From Planctomycetota bacterium (GTDB lineage: Bacteria > Planctomycetota > B15-G4): DNA of 64,000 nt. Below the pieces are notes generated by a model, which saw only the letters and a program-made list of their open reading frames with translations, did not search any database and was not told the origin of the DNA. Positions 41,429 through 51,023 of the stretch are shown one piece after another. Numbering within the stretch: position 1 is the stretch's first letter; every line of letters begins with the position of its first letter. A program made the translations under genes and the position numbers. Location: assembly GCA_021604805.1 (NCBI GenBank), contig BQJR01000001.1, forward strand, positions 248,001 through 312,000, in the 5' to 3' direction.

Positions 41429-43372
41429 TCAGCTCTTGACCTCGAAGTCGGCATCGATGATGTCGTCCTGCCCCGACTCGGATCCAGAAGAGTTCCCGCT
41501 CGACGACGCGTCGTCTGCGGATCCGGCAGCGCCTTCCGGCCCGCCTTCACCTTGGCCGTAGAGCTTTTGCGCGAGCGCCTGGGCGGCCTGAGTGTACGCA
41601 TCCAGGGCGCTGCGGATCGCGTCGGAGTCGTCGCCATCCTTCACTTGCTCGAGGCGCGTCTTGGCTTGCTCGATGGAAGCGGCGGCGTCGGCGTCGAGCT
41701 TGTCCTTGTGCTCCTCGAGCGTCTTCTCGGTCTGGTAGACGGTCTGGTCGGCCTGGTTGCGCAGGTCGATCAGCTCGCGTTGCGCCTTGTCTTCGCCGGC
41801 GTGCGCTTCGGCTTCGGACTTCATGCGCTCGATCTCGGAGTCGTCGAGCCCGGAGCTGGCCTCGATGGTGATCTTCTGCTCCTTGCCGGTGCCGAGGTCC
41901 TTGGCCGAGACATTCAGGATGCCGTTGGCGTCGATGTCGAACGTGACTTCGATCTGCGGCGTGCCGCGTGCGGCGGGCGGGATGCCTTCGAGCTTGAACT
42001 TGCCGAGCGTGCGGTTGTCGCGGGCGAACTCGCGCTCACCTTGCAGCACGTGGATCTCCACGCCGGGCTGGTTGTCGGCCGCGGTGGAGAAGACCTCCTT
42101 CTTCGAGGTCGGGATCGTGGTGTTGCGCTCGATGAGCTTGGTGGTCACGCCGCCCAGGGTTTCGATGCCCAGCGAGAGCGGGGACACGTCGAGCAGGACC
42201 ACGTCTTCGACGTCGCCGGAGAGCACGCCGCCTTGGACCGCGGCGCCCAGCGCCACGACCTCGTCGGGGTTCACGTTCTTGCTCGGCTCGCGCTGGAACA
42301 CGGCCTTCACGACTTCCTGCACGGCCGGAATGCGCGTGGAACCACCCACCAGCAGCACTTCGTCGATGTCGCTCGGGCTGCAGCCGGCGTCGGCCAGCGC
42401 TTGCTGACAGGGCTTGCGGCAGCGCTCGACGAGGCTCGCGGTGAGCTCGTCGAACTTGGCGCGGGTGAGGTTCACGTTGAGGTGCTTCGGGCCGCTCGCA
42501 TCGGCGGTCACGAAGGGCAGGTTGATGTTCGTTTGGGTGGCGCTCGAGAGTTCGCACTTGGCCTTCTCGCAGGCTTCGCGCAGGCGTTGCAGCGCCATCA
42601 CGTCGCTGCGCAGGTCGATGCCCTGCTCGGCCTTGAAGCTGTCGGCCACGTAGGCGATCAGCGCCTCGTCGAAGTCGTCGCCACCGAGGTGCGTGTCACC
42701 GTTGGTGGACGCGACCTCGAAGACACCGTCGCCGATGTCGAGGATCGAGACATCGAAGGTGCCGCCGCCGAGGTCGAACACGGCGATCTTGCCTTCCTTC
42801 TTCTTCTCCATGCCGTAGGCGAGGCAGGCCGCCGTGGGCTCGTTGACGATGCGCTCGACCTTGAGGCCGGCGATCTCGCCCGCATCCTTGGTGGCCTGGC
42901 GCTGGCTGTCGTTGAAGTAGGCCGGCACGGTGATCACGGCCTTGCTCACGGAGTGACCGAGGTAGCTCTCGGCCGTGTCCTTGAGGTTCGCGAGGATCAT
43001 CGCGGAGATCTCTTGCGGCGTGAAGGTCTTCACGACGTCCTTGCCGTTCTCCTTCACGGTGACCTTCACGCTCACCGGCTTGTCGGCGTCGCCCACGACT
43101 TCGTAGCTGACTTGACGCTCTTCGTCGCTCACCTCAGCGTGATTGCGACCCATGAAGCGCTTGATCGAGTACACGGTCTGGCGTGCGTTCGTCACCGCTT
43201 GGCGGCGCGCAGGATGACCCACGAGGCGCTCGCCATCGGGAGTGAAGGCCACGACGGAAGGCGTGGTGCGGTGCCCTTCGGCGTTCGGGATGACCTTGGA
43301 CTGACCGCCCTCGAGGACAGCCACGACCGAGTTCGTGGTGCCGAGGTCGATGCCGATGATGGACTCAGACAT
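41429..43372 (-). CDS. dnaK: Chaperone DnaK (Hsp70)
   Basis: ATP-dependent folding chaperone, 647 residues. The N-terminal ATPase begins [19 protein letters not shown], with [16 protein letters not shown] and [12 protein letters not shown]; the substrate domain has [11 protein letters not shown] and a C-terminal lid that ends in Asp/Ser/Gly-rich sequence ([13 protein letters not shown]). The ATG at 43372 has AGGAGCTCCC upstream, and the longer open frame is not homologous. No grpE or dnaJ is adjacent. I see no CIRCE element (HrcA site) upstream. Instead a sigma-54-like element lies about 60 bp upstream. Confidence 0.98.
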   Translation of the reverse strand: MSESIIGIDLGTTNSVVAVLEGGQSKVIPNAEGHRTTPSVVAFTPDGERLVGHPARRQAVTNARQTVYSIKRFMGRNHAEVSDEERQVSYEVVGDADKPVSVKVTVKENGKDVVKTFTPQEISAMILANLKDTAESYLGHSVSKAVITVPAYFNDSQRQATKDAGEIAGLKVERIVNEPTAACLAYGMEKKKEGKIAVFDLGGGTFDVSILDIGDGVFEVASTNGDTHLGGDDFDEALIAYVADSFKAEQGIDLRSDVMALQRLREACEKAKCELSSATQTNINLPFVTADASGPKHLNVNLTRAKFDELTASLVERCRKPCQQALADAGCSPSDIDEVLLVGGSTRIPAVQEVVKAVFQREPSKNVNPDEVVALGAAVQGGVLSGDVEDVVLLDVSPLSLGIETLGGVTTKLIERNTTIPTSKKEVFSTAADNQPGVEIHVLQGEREFARDNRTLGKFKLEGIPPAARGTPQIEVTFDIDANGILNVSAKDLGTGKEQKITIEASSGLDDSEIERMKSEAEAHAGEDKAQRELIDLRNQADQTVYQTEKTLEEHKDKLDADAAASIEQAKTRLEQVKDGDDSDAIRSALDAYTQAAQALAQKLYGQGEGGPEGAAGSADDASSSGNSSGSESGQDDIIDADFEVKS

Positions 43373-43433
43373 GGGAGCTCCTGGGATGCGGGTGTTGATC
43401 CCGCGGCGCGGACGCTGCGGTGCTGAGTCCCTT

Positions 43434-43448
43434 TCAAATGATGTGCCA
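43434..43448 (-). promoter_or_regulatory. Sigma-54-like -24/-12 element upstream of dnaK
   Basis: On the minus strand TGGCAC, 5 bp, TTGA matches the TGGCAC-N5-TTGC consensus except for the last C. It would start a transcript near 43422, about 50 nt ahead of the dnaK ATG. The next gene upstream encodes a sigma-54 activator. Confidence 0.4.
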
Positions 43449-43569
43449 AAGCGCAAAGTCGCGTGCGAAGGCGTCGAAGAGGCGCTGAGCCCTGCCTCCC
43501 TGGCGCCCCGGGGCTGCGTTGCTGCCTCGATGGCAGCTTTGACGGCCGCCCCACCAGCAAGTGCGCTGG

Positions 43570-43587
43570 GCTCCGGGGCCCCGGAGC
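43570..43587 (-). terminator. 18-bp palindrome after the response-regulator gene
   Basis: GCTCCGGGG followed by its reverse complement, starting 3 bp past the regulator stop. It would fold into a strong GC hairpin in the transcript and probably ends the two-component operon ahead of dnaK. Confidence 0.5.
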
Positions 43588-43590
43588 TCC

Positions 43591-44954
<1,364 letters not shown>

Positions 44955-44958
<4 letters not shown>

Positions 44959-45701
44959 CGGGAGGTTTCCGTGGGGTCCAGCGTGTCGCCGCCGAGCTCG
45001 CGGGGAGGTCGTGGCAGCACCATCGTGAAGCGCGTGCCGCGCCCGGGTTCCGAGACGACGCCGATCTCGCCACCGAGCTCTTCCACGATGCGGCGCGTGG
45101 TCGGCAAGCCGAGGCCGGTGCCGCCACCCTTGGTGGAGAAGAACGGTTGCCAGATCTTCTCGAGCTTGTCCGGCTCGATGCCCGGCCCTGTGTCGGTGAC
45201 GCGGATCTCGACCATCGATTCGTGCCCGACCGTCTCCACGAACAGCTCGCCGCCCGTCTCCGCCATGGCTTGCTGTGCATTCACGACGAGGTTGTTGAGC
45301 GCGAGACGCAAGAACTTGGGGTCCGCAAAGACGTCGCGTGCGGCGGCATCGAAGTTGGAGCGCGCGGCGATCTCGAGCTGCTCGTTCTCGGGCTCGATGA
45401 AACGCAGCAGATCGGTGAGCAGCAGCTCCACGTCCACGCGTTCGGCGCTGATCTCGTAGCCGCGTGCCAGGGCCAGGAAGTCGTTCACGATGCGATCGAG
45501 CCGGTCGACCTCACCGAGCAGCAGACGTGCGCGCTTGAGGGTGCGCTGCTCGAGCGGTGACTTCGCGTCGGCGTACTCTTCGGCGAGCAGCTGCAGGTTC
45601 ACCGACATGGTGGAGAGCGGATTCTTGACCTCGTGTGCGAGCCCGGCAGCGAGCACGCCCATGGTCTGGAGGCGCTGGGTGCGTTGACGTCGGCTGGCCA
45701 T
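44955..45701 (-). CDS. Soluble NtrB/AtoS-like sensor histidine kinase
   Basis: A 248-residue kinase core without any sensor or transmembrane segment. The H-box is LAHEVKNPLSTM with phospho-acceptor His23. The ATPase has NLVVNAQQAM (N-box), VTDTGPGIE (G1) and GGGTGLGLPTTRRIVEELGG (G2). The lack of an input domain means sensing must come through a partner protein or a part I cannot see; no alternative upstream start extends the homology. It is divergent from the YrdC-phosphatase gene across 122 bp. Confidence 0.94.
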
Positions 45702-45809
45702 GAGAAGAGGTGTGATCGGGTGCGAGGAGGGCTGCCAGAGCGGCAGTATGCCTGCCTGGACGGCCGCAAAGAAGGCGTCGACCGCTGGGAATGCGCGCGG
45801 GGTAGGTAC

Positions 45810-45815
45810 TAGAAT
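45810..45815 (+). promoter_or_regulatory. -10 hexamer close to the YrdC-phosphatase start
   Basis: TAGAAT (5 of 6 to consensus) ends 8 bp before the ATG at 45824. No ribosome site lies between, so a leaderless or near-leaderless transcript is likely. No -35 is evident. Confidence 0.4.
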
Positions 45816-45823
45816 CCGGCTCC

Positions 45824-46891
45824 ATGACGACGCGCCTCGAGTTGATCACCGACGCCGACGAGCACGCGCTCGAGGTCGCGAGCTCCGCGCTCGATGCGGG
45901 CCAGTTGGTCGTGGTGCCGACGGAAACGGTCTACGGCGTGGCCGCGCGCGAGGACCGGCCCGAGGCGCTCGCGGCGCTCGAGCGTCTCAAAGGTGCTCGG
46001 CGAACGCCGTACAGCCGCGCCGTGTCAGGCTTCGACGCGCTCGGCCCGCGACTGCTTCACGTGCCGCGCATTGCGCAGCGCGTCGCTGAGCGTTGGTGGC
46101 CCGGTCCGGTAACCCAAGTGTTGCGCGCCGCCGACGGCGCTTGGCTCGGCCTGCGCGTGCCTGGCCACGCGTGGACGCGCGCGCTCTGCGAACGCGTGGG
46201 GGTGCCGTTGTTGCTGCCTTCGGCGAACAGCTCAGGCGCGCCCGCTCCCCGCGAGCTGAACGAACTCGAGCCGCAACTCGCCGAGCAGGTGGCGCTCATG
46301 GTCGACGCCGGACCGTGTGCGCTCGGTGAGGCGTCCACCGTGCTGCAGGTCGACACGGCCAGCGCTCGCGTCCTGCGCGCCGGCGTGTTGAGTCGCGCTG
46401 ACCTGCAAGCGCACGCGCGCGGAGTCGTGCTCGTGGTCTGCAGCGGGAACACTTGCCGCAGCCCCATGGGCGCCGAGTTGTTGCGCGAGGCGCTCGAGCA
46501 ACGTGCGCAGGCCGATCCCGACTTCCTGCCGCCCCATGTGATCTCGGCGGGAACGATGGCCGGGCCCGGTCAGCCCGCGAGCCCGGGCGCTGCGGGAGCG
46601 TTGGCTCAGCGCGGCCTGTCGCTCGAGGCGCACGTCAGTCAACCGGTTGAACTCGAGTTGCTCGAGAGCGCCGACCTCGTGCTCTGCATGACGAGCGGAC
46701 ATCTTGCCGCGCTGGCCCCCCACGCGGCTGCGCTGGGTTGCGAGCTGGAACTCTTCGATCCGAGCGGTGAGTCCGTGGAGGATCCTTTCGGCGCGCCGCT
46801 GAGCGTTTATGCTTCGGTGGCGCGTGAGCTCGCGCGCATGGCCGCGCAGCGCGTGGCTCAGCTCTGCGCATCCACGGAGTCGTCTGCATGA
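45824..46891 (+). CDS. Fusion of Sua5/YrdC-family domain with low-molecular-weight (arginine-type) protein phosphatase
   Basis: A 355-residue two-domain protein. Residues 1-195 are a YrdC/TsaC domain (VVVPTETVYGVA, LKGARRTPYSRAV, WWPGPVTQVL, LLLPSANSSG), which makes threonylcarbamoyl-AMP for the t6A modification of tRNA. Residues 200-355 are a low-molecular-weight phosphatase with the P-loop CSGNTCRS (Cys206 to Ser213) and the acid Asp320 in VEDPFG. Thr210 sits where YwlE of Bacillus has the threonine that favours phospho-arginine over phospho-tyrosine. In Bacillus ywlC, ywlE and ywlF(rpiB) are separate neighbours; here the first two are fused and rpiB follows by a 4-bp overlap. No McsB kinase is in the window. 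Confidence 0.93.
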   Translation: MTTRLELITDADEHALEVASSALDAGQLVVVPTETVYGVAAREDRPEALAALERLKGARRTPYSRAVSGFDALGPRLLHVPRIAQRVAERWWPGPVTQVLRAADGAWLGLRVPGHAWTRALCERVGVPLLLPSANSSGAPAPRELNELEPQLAEQVALMVDAGPCALGEASTVLQVDTASARVLRAGVLSRADLQAHARGVVLVVCSGNTCRSPMGAELLREALEQRAQADPDFLPPHVISAGTMAGPGQPASPGAAGALAQRGLSLEAHVSQPVELELLESADLVLCMTSGHLAALAPHAAALGCELELFDPSGESVEDPFGAPLSVYASVARELARMAAQRVAQLCASTESSA

Positions 46892-47352
46892 AAATCGCCA
46901 TCGGGTCGGATCACGCGGGCACCGAGTCGAAGACTCGCTTGGTGAAGCGCCTCACGGAAGCGCACCACGAGGTGCGTGATCTGGGGACGAACGGCCCCGA
47001 GTCCGTGGACTATCCCGACTACGCCGAAGCTGTCGGGCGAGCTGTTTCGTCGGGAGCTGCCGACTTCGGGCTGCTGATCTGCGGCACGGGCATCGGCATG
47101 TGCATCACGGCGAACAAGGTTCCGGGCGTGCGCGCCGCCAAGTGCAACGACGCCTTCGAGGCGCGCATGTGCCGGGCGCACAACAACGCCAACGTGTTGT
47201 GTCTCGGTGAGCGCGTGCTCGATGCTGCCGTGCTCGACGAACTGGTCGACGTGTTCCTCGCCGAACCCTTCGAAGGCGGACGTCACGAGCGCCGCGTGAA
47301 CAAGATGAACGCGCTCGACGCGAGCACGCCGGGTAGCTCGACCGAGAGCTGA
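46888..47352 (+). CDS. rpiB: Ribose-5-phosphate isomerase B
   Basis: Pentose phosphate enzyme that interconverts ribose-5-phosphate and ribulose-5-phosphate. It has 154 residues. It begins MKIAIGSDHAG and has GLLICGTGIGMCITANKVPG with the catalytic cysteine, AFEARMCRAHNNANVLCLG, and the phosphate-binding arginines near the C-terminus. The ATG overlaps the preceding fusion gene (ATGA, 46888-46891). A 16-bp palindrome follows its stop by 16 bp. The pairing with YrdC and phosphatase domains matches the ywlC-ywlE-ywlF order of Bacillus. Confidence 0.95.
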   Translation: MKIAIGSDHAGTESKTRLVKRLTEAHHEVRDLGTNGPESVDYPDYAEAVGRAVSSGAADFGLLICGTGIGMCITANKVPGVRAAKCNDAFEARMCRAHNNANVLCLGERVLDAAVLDELVDVFLAEPFEGGRHERRVNKMNALDASTPGSSTES

Positions 47353-47368
47353 AGCCCCGCGGCGGCGT

Positions 47369-47384
47369 GTGGCTGCGCAGCCAC
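47369..47384 (+). terminator. Palindrome after rpiB
   Basis: GTGGCTGC followed by GCAGCCAC, a perfect 16-bp palindrome 16 bp past the rpiB stop. It is a likely hairpin terminator of the plus-strand operon. Confidence 0.45.
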
Positions 47385-47458
47385 TGGCGCCACTGCTGAG
47401 CTGCGGGCGCTCCGAGCTTGAGGCGAACTGAGCCCGACACACGCGTCGCCTGAATTGA

Positions 47459-47510
47459 CGACGTCCCCGTGCGAACGCTCGTGAACGAGCAGCTCGCGAC
47501 GGGGACGTCG
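47459..47510 (-). terminator. Long hairpin between convergent rpiB and rpsU
   Basis: Perfect 12-bp arms at 47459-47470 and 47499-47510 enclose a second stem, GCTCG with CGAGC (47477-47490), closed by a TGAA loop. It lies 49 bp past the rpsU stop and 106 bp past rpiB. It may work in both directions. Confidence 0.55.
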
Positions 47511-47546
47511 AGCCAGAGTGCTTTCTGCGAGCGCTCCGCAGGACGA

Positions 47547-47560
47547 ACTCAGCGCTGAGT
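47547..47560 (-). terminator. Palindrome at the rpsU stop
   Basis: A perfect 14-bp palindrome ACTCAGCGCTGAGT that touches the rpsU stop codon. It may add to the terminator at 47459-47510. Confidence 0.3.
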
Positions 47561-47934
47561 CAGCTGGTGGCTGTCTCGGGCGCCGGCGTGGTGGTGCTGG
47601 CGGCGGGAGTCGCGGGCGCCGTGGTGGGCGCTGCGTTCTCGGTACCTGCATTCGCGGCAGAGTTGGCCTCGGCACGCTGAGCAGCGCGCGCGTTCTTGCG
47701 AGCCTTGCGACGACGCTGGAGAAGCTTGGCCACGTCTTGGCGCTTGGCGCGCATCGAGAGGCGGATCGCCTTCTTGCGTTCGCGCTGCTCGCGACGGCGT
47801 CGCTCGCTGGGCTTCTCGAAGTACGACTTGGACTTGGACGTGCGGGTCACGCCCTCGTTGTTGCAAAGCTTGCGGAGGCGACGCAGAGCCTTCTCGACGG
47901 GCTCGTTGTCACGGGTTTGAACGCGAATGACCAA
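47560..47934 (-). CDS. rpsU: 30S ribosomal protein S21 with extended tail
   Basis: Small-subunit protein that contacts the ribosome-binding region of mRNA initiation complexes. Residues 1-60 are a normal S21 (RVQTRDNEPVEKALRRLRKL, FEKPSERRRREQRERKKAI). Residues 60-90 are Arg/Lys-rich, and the last ~35 are Ala/Thr/Pro-rich (APTTAPATPAASTTT), so the 124-residue chain is nearly twice the usual size. The start is TTG at 47934, with AGGAG six bases upstream. The leader carries a 6-bp hairpin and a TACAAT -10. The low-complexity tail is of unknown use. Confidence 0.93.
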   Translation of the reverse strand: MVIRVQTRDNEPVEKALRRLRKLCNNEGVTRTSKSKSYFEKPSERRRREQRERKKAIRLSMRAKRQDVAKLLQRRRKARKNARAAQRAEANSAANAGTENAAPTTAPATPAASTTTPAPETATS

Positions 47935-47951
47935 TGTGTTCTCCAGGAGTG

Positions 47952-47967
47952 CTCGGCGATGGCCGAG
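47952..47967 (-). promoter_or_regulatory. Leader hairpin of rpsU mRNA
   Basis: CTCGGC and GCCGAG arms with a 4-nt loop. It sits between the predicted transcript start (near 47966) and the AGGAG ribosome site. It could be a feedback site for S21 or a 5' stability hairpin. Confidence 0.35.
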
Positions 47968-47972
47968 TCCTC

Positions 47973-47978
47973 ATTGTA
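47973..47978 (-). promoter_or_regulatory. -10 element of rpsU
   Basis: TACAAT (5 of 6 to consensus) on the minus strand, 38 bp upstream of the TTG start. The -35 is weak (TTACCT at 18 bp). Confidence 0.45.
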
Positions 47979-47994
47979 TCGGATCTGTGCCGGC

Positions 47995-48465
47995 TCAGGT
48001 AACAGCTGCTTCGGCCGCGCGGATGCGCATCAAGGCATCGTGCGGGGTCTCAGCGGAGCGGAGATCGGCGCGCAGCTCGTCACTTGAGAGCAGGCGGGCG
48101 ATCTCTGCGAGGGTTCGGATGTGGGTCTTGGTGCGGTCGGCGGGGTTCACCAACAGCATGATGAGGTGCGTGGGTTTGCCGTCGATGGCGTCGAAATCCA
48201 GGCCCTCGCGGGCGATCCCGAGGGCCACGACCGTGCGATCCACGAGCTCGATCGAGCTGTGCGGGATCGCCAGGCCCGACTCCATGCCTGTAGACATCGA
48301 GGTCTCACGAGCCACCAGCGCGGCGTGCACACCTTCGCGCGCCTCGGGGGCGATCTGCCCGGACTCCACCAGCGAATCAGCCAACTGTTCGATGAGCGCC
48401 CACTTGTCGAGACCGTCCACATCCAGGCGGATGGCCGACTCGGGGAGAACCTCGGAGAGCTTCAA
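47995..48465 (-). CDS. ptsN: PTS EIIA-type 2 domain protein (PtsN-like)
   Basis: A 156-residue phosphocarrier of the fructose/nitrogen EIIA family. The phospho-acceptor is His69 in GLAIPHSS, followed by typical VVALGIAREGLDFDAIDGKPTHLIMLLVNP. In other bacteria PtsN is regulatory and controls potassium transport or stress responses rather than sugar uptake. No EI, HPr or permease is nearby. The start is TTG at 48465, which fits the family N-terminus (MKLSEVLPES). It is divergent from gspD across 239 bp. Confidence 0.93.
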   Translation of the reverse strand: MKLSEVLPESAIRLDVDGLDKWALIEQLADSLVESGQIAPEAREGVHAALVARETSMSTGMESGLAIPHSSIELVDRTVVALGIAREGLDFDAIDGKPTHLIMLLVNPADRTKTHIRTLAEIARLLSSDELRADLRSAETPHDALMRIRAAEAAVT

Positions 48466-48704
48466 GACGCTGACCTACTGGGGACGGGAAACGCGACACC
48501 GGTCGCACTCCCGAGGCCGACACTCTGCCAGTCCACGGGAATCGGACAAGGTTAGTGACGGGCCCGTCGAACTTCAAGCGCCCATCGTGGCTCAGATCCT
48601 GGCGCGGAAGGCCGATCTCTGATGGGAAGTCCTCGTTGATCGCCCCCGTCCAAGCGCCGATCATTCTCCGGTTCGCCTGTCCGACTCCCCGTCTCTGTGC
48701 GCCC

Positions 48705-51023
48705 ATGCGATCCCTGACCGCCTCGCCCGCCCTTCCCGCCTCCGTTGCCTCCTCGGTGCCGACCCCCTCGCGCCCGGTTTCTACCGGCTCGAGCGGCCCG
48801 AGCCGTTCTGCGGCTGCGCTGCTCGGCGGGCTGCCCGCGTTGCTCGCCTGCCTGCTGGCGTTGGCACCCGGCGCCGCCGCGCAAGACATCGAGACCTTCG
48901 AGGACACCTATGTCCTCCAGTTCGATGAGACCGAGGGCGAGGCGATGGAAGACTTCCTCGATCTCGCGAAGCACATCCTCGGCAAGCCGCTCAAGTACAA
49001 CCTCGGCGACATGAGCGGTGACCGGATCCAGATCCTGGGGCCGGTCACGGTGAAGCACGACCGCTTCGAGAACTTCTTCCAGGCGATCCTGAAGTCCTAC
49101 GGCTACCTGGTCGTGGGCTACGGCTCAGACGGTTCCGGTGAGTTCCTCGAGATCGTCAAGTTGCAGGCCGGTGGTCGCGGCAACCCCGGTGGTGTCGACG
49201 TGCGCAGTCAAGCGCCCACGGTGCAGCTCGAAGTCATCGAGGCCTTCCGCAACAACCCGGCCACGCTGATCACCACCAGCATCCCGCTGCGCTACATCGA
49301 CGCGCGCTCGGCCGTCTCCACCTTTCAGTCCTTCTTCAGTCAGACGACCGAAGCGATTCGCGCGGTGGAGAACAGCAACAGTTTGGTGATCACCGGCTTC
49401 GGCACGAACGTGTGGGCCGCGTGGGAGCTCGTGCAGTTGGTCGACGTGCCACCGTTCAAGCCCGAGCCCACCTTTGAGAAGCGGCTGTTGCAGTTCCGCG
49501 CGGTCGACGAGGTCGAGCCGGTGCTCACCGAGTTGCTCAACGCGAGTCAGGGTCTGCGTCAAGGGCAGCAGGCAGGTGCGCAACAGGCGGGCGCTGCGGG
49601 TCTGCGCGAGGTCGAACCGCGCATCATCGTGGACGGCGGCGCCAACGCGCTGATCCTGATCGGTGAGGCCGACGTCGTGGCGCGCATGCAGACCTGGATC
49701 GACGTGCTCGACGTGGAAGTCCCGCCCAGTGGCTTCACTCACGTGATCCGCCTGCAGAACACCGACGCCACGGTGATGGCCGAGACGCTCAACTCAGTTC
49801 TCGACGACGCGCAGGCCGCGCAGCAGCAACAGCAACGCAGCCAAGCCAGCGCCGCGGGGTCGAGCAACTTGGAGATCCCCGCGTCCGTGGTGGCCGACAC
49901 CACGAGCAACTCGCTGGTGGTCACCGCGTCGGATCGCAAGTACGCGGAGATCGTGGAGGTGCTGCGGCAGCTCGACGTGCGTCGTCGCCAAGTGCTCGTG
50001 GAAGCCGCCATCGTGGAGACGACCAAGTCGCTCAACGACGTGTTCACCACGGGCATCAGCGCCGCGAGCTCCGACGCGGCCTTCGCCACGACCTTCGGCG
50101 CCCCCACCGGCCTCGACGACATGGGCGCACTCGACATCGGTGGCACGATCAACAGTCTCTCTCCTGGTGGCTCCGTCGCGATCCTTTCCGGCTCCGACCT
50201 GCCGATCCCCGTGTTCCTGCAGTGGCTCGAGTCCACCAGTGAGAACCGCGTGCTGAGCCGCCCTTCGTTGCTCACCAACGACAACGAGGAAGCCGAACTC
50301 GCCAGTGAGGAAGAGACGGCTTACCGCGTGACGACCACCGGGCAGAACTCGATCACGACCGAGAGCTTCGACACCGTCACCGCGGGAATCCGGCTCGGGA
50401 TCTCGCCCACGATCTCAGCCGGCAACTACCTGCGCTTGCTGGTGCGCTTGGAGGTCAGCGACTTCGCCGACTCGCGTTCGGGTCTGCCGGGGGCGCCGCC
50501 GGACATCCGCACGCGGGAGATCGACACGCCGATCACCGTGCCCGACGGACACACGGTGATCTTGGGCGGCTTGGTCTCGAAGAGTGAGAATGAATCGGAG
50601 AGCAAGATTCCGTGGCTCGGTGACTTGCCTGGCTTGGGCTGGTTGTTCAAGGCCACGTCGGGAGGCACCGCCGACCGCTACCTCTACGTGTTCATCACCG
50701 CACACATCATCGACACCGACTTCGCCTTGCTCACCGAGATCTCTGAGGCGCGCAAGGGAGACGTCGAGCGGCTGGGTGGCGACATCTCTGAGCTCGTCGG
50801 CTCGCTCGTTCCCGAAGGTGCCGAGAGCGAGGACCTGCCCGCGCTGGCGGGAGTGGAGGCGCTCTTCGATCTCCCCGTGGCGGCCATGCCCGCCACAGGT
50901 GAACGGCCCGTCGCACGCAACACGCGAGGCAGTGCGGCGGACAGCGGCCCCGGCGACGCCACCCCCATCGAGATCGTCGACGATTACGAGCCGCTCTTCG
51001 GGCACGAAGGTGGAGGCCGCTGA
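48705..51023 (+). CDS. gspD: Type II secretion system secretin (GspD)
   Basis: Outer-membrane channel of the type II secretion system, 772 residues from ATG 48705. The first ~65 residues are a Pro/Ser-rich stretch and then a signal peptide (AAALLGGLPALLACLLALAPGAAAQ). The periplasmic N0-N3 domains follow; the N3-like region carries a Gln/Ala-rich insert (QAAQQQQQRSQASAAG). The secretin core has VPDGHTVILGGLVSKS, PWLGDLPGLGWLF and FITAHII near the end. An in-frame ATG at 48555 would add 50 residues, but the signal peptide position supports 48705. It starts the seven-gene gsp operon. Confidence 0.93.
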   Translation: MRSLTASPALPASVASSVPTPSRPVSTGSSGPSRSAAALLGGLPALLACLLALAPGAAAQDIETFEDTYVLQFDETEGEAMEDFLDLAKHILGKPLKYNLGDMSGDRIQILGPVTVKHDRFENFFQAILKSYGYLVVGYGSDGSGEFLEIVKLQAGGRGNPGGVDVRSQAPTVQLEVIEAFRNNPATLITTSIPLRYIDARSAVSTFQSFFSQTTEAIRAVENSNSLVITGFGTNVWAAWELVQLVDVPPFKPEPTFEKRLLQFRAVDEVEPVLTELLNASQGLRQGQQAGAQQAGAAGLREVEPRIIVDGGANALILIGEADVVARMQTWIDVLDVEVPPSGFTHVIRLQNTDATVMAETLNSVLDDAQAAQQQQQRSQASAAGSSNLEIPASVVADTTSNSLVVTASDRKYAEIVEVLRQLDVRRRQVLVEAAIVETTKSLNDVFTTGISAASSDAAFATTFGAPTGLDDMGALDIGGTINSLSPGGSVAILSGSDLPIPVFLQWLESTSENRVLSRPSLLTNDNEEAELASEEETAYRVTTTGQNSITTESFDTVTAGIRLGISPTISAGNYLRLLVRLEVSDFADSRSGLPGAPPDIRTREIDTPITVPDGHTVILGGLVSKSENESESKIPWLGDLPGLGWLFKATSGGTADRYLYVFITAHIIDTDFALLTEISEARKGDVERLGGDISELVGSLVPEGAESEDLPALAGVEALFDLPVAAMPATGERPVARNTRGSAADSGPGDATPIEIVDDYEPLFGHEGGGR

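Noticed and set aside
40508..43426. A 972-codon plus-strand frame over dnaK and the ABC ATPase gene
   Set aside because: Both underlying minus-strand genes have full family motifs. The plus frame has shadow-type composition.
43373..43590. CIRCE element (HrcA operator) or sigma-32 promoter upstream of dnaK
   Set aside because: No TTAGCACTC-N9-GAGTGCTAA inverted repeat is found. The TTGAAA present has no matching CCCCAT-type -10 at the right distance.
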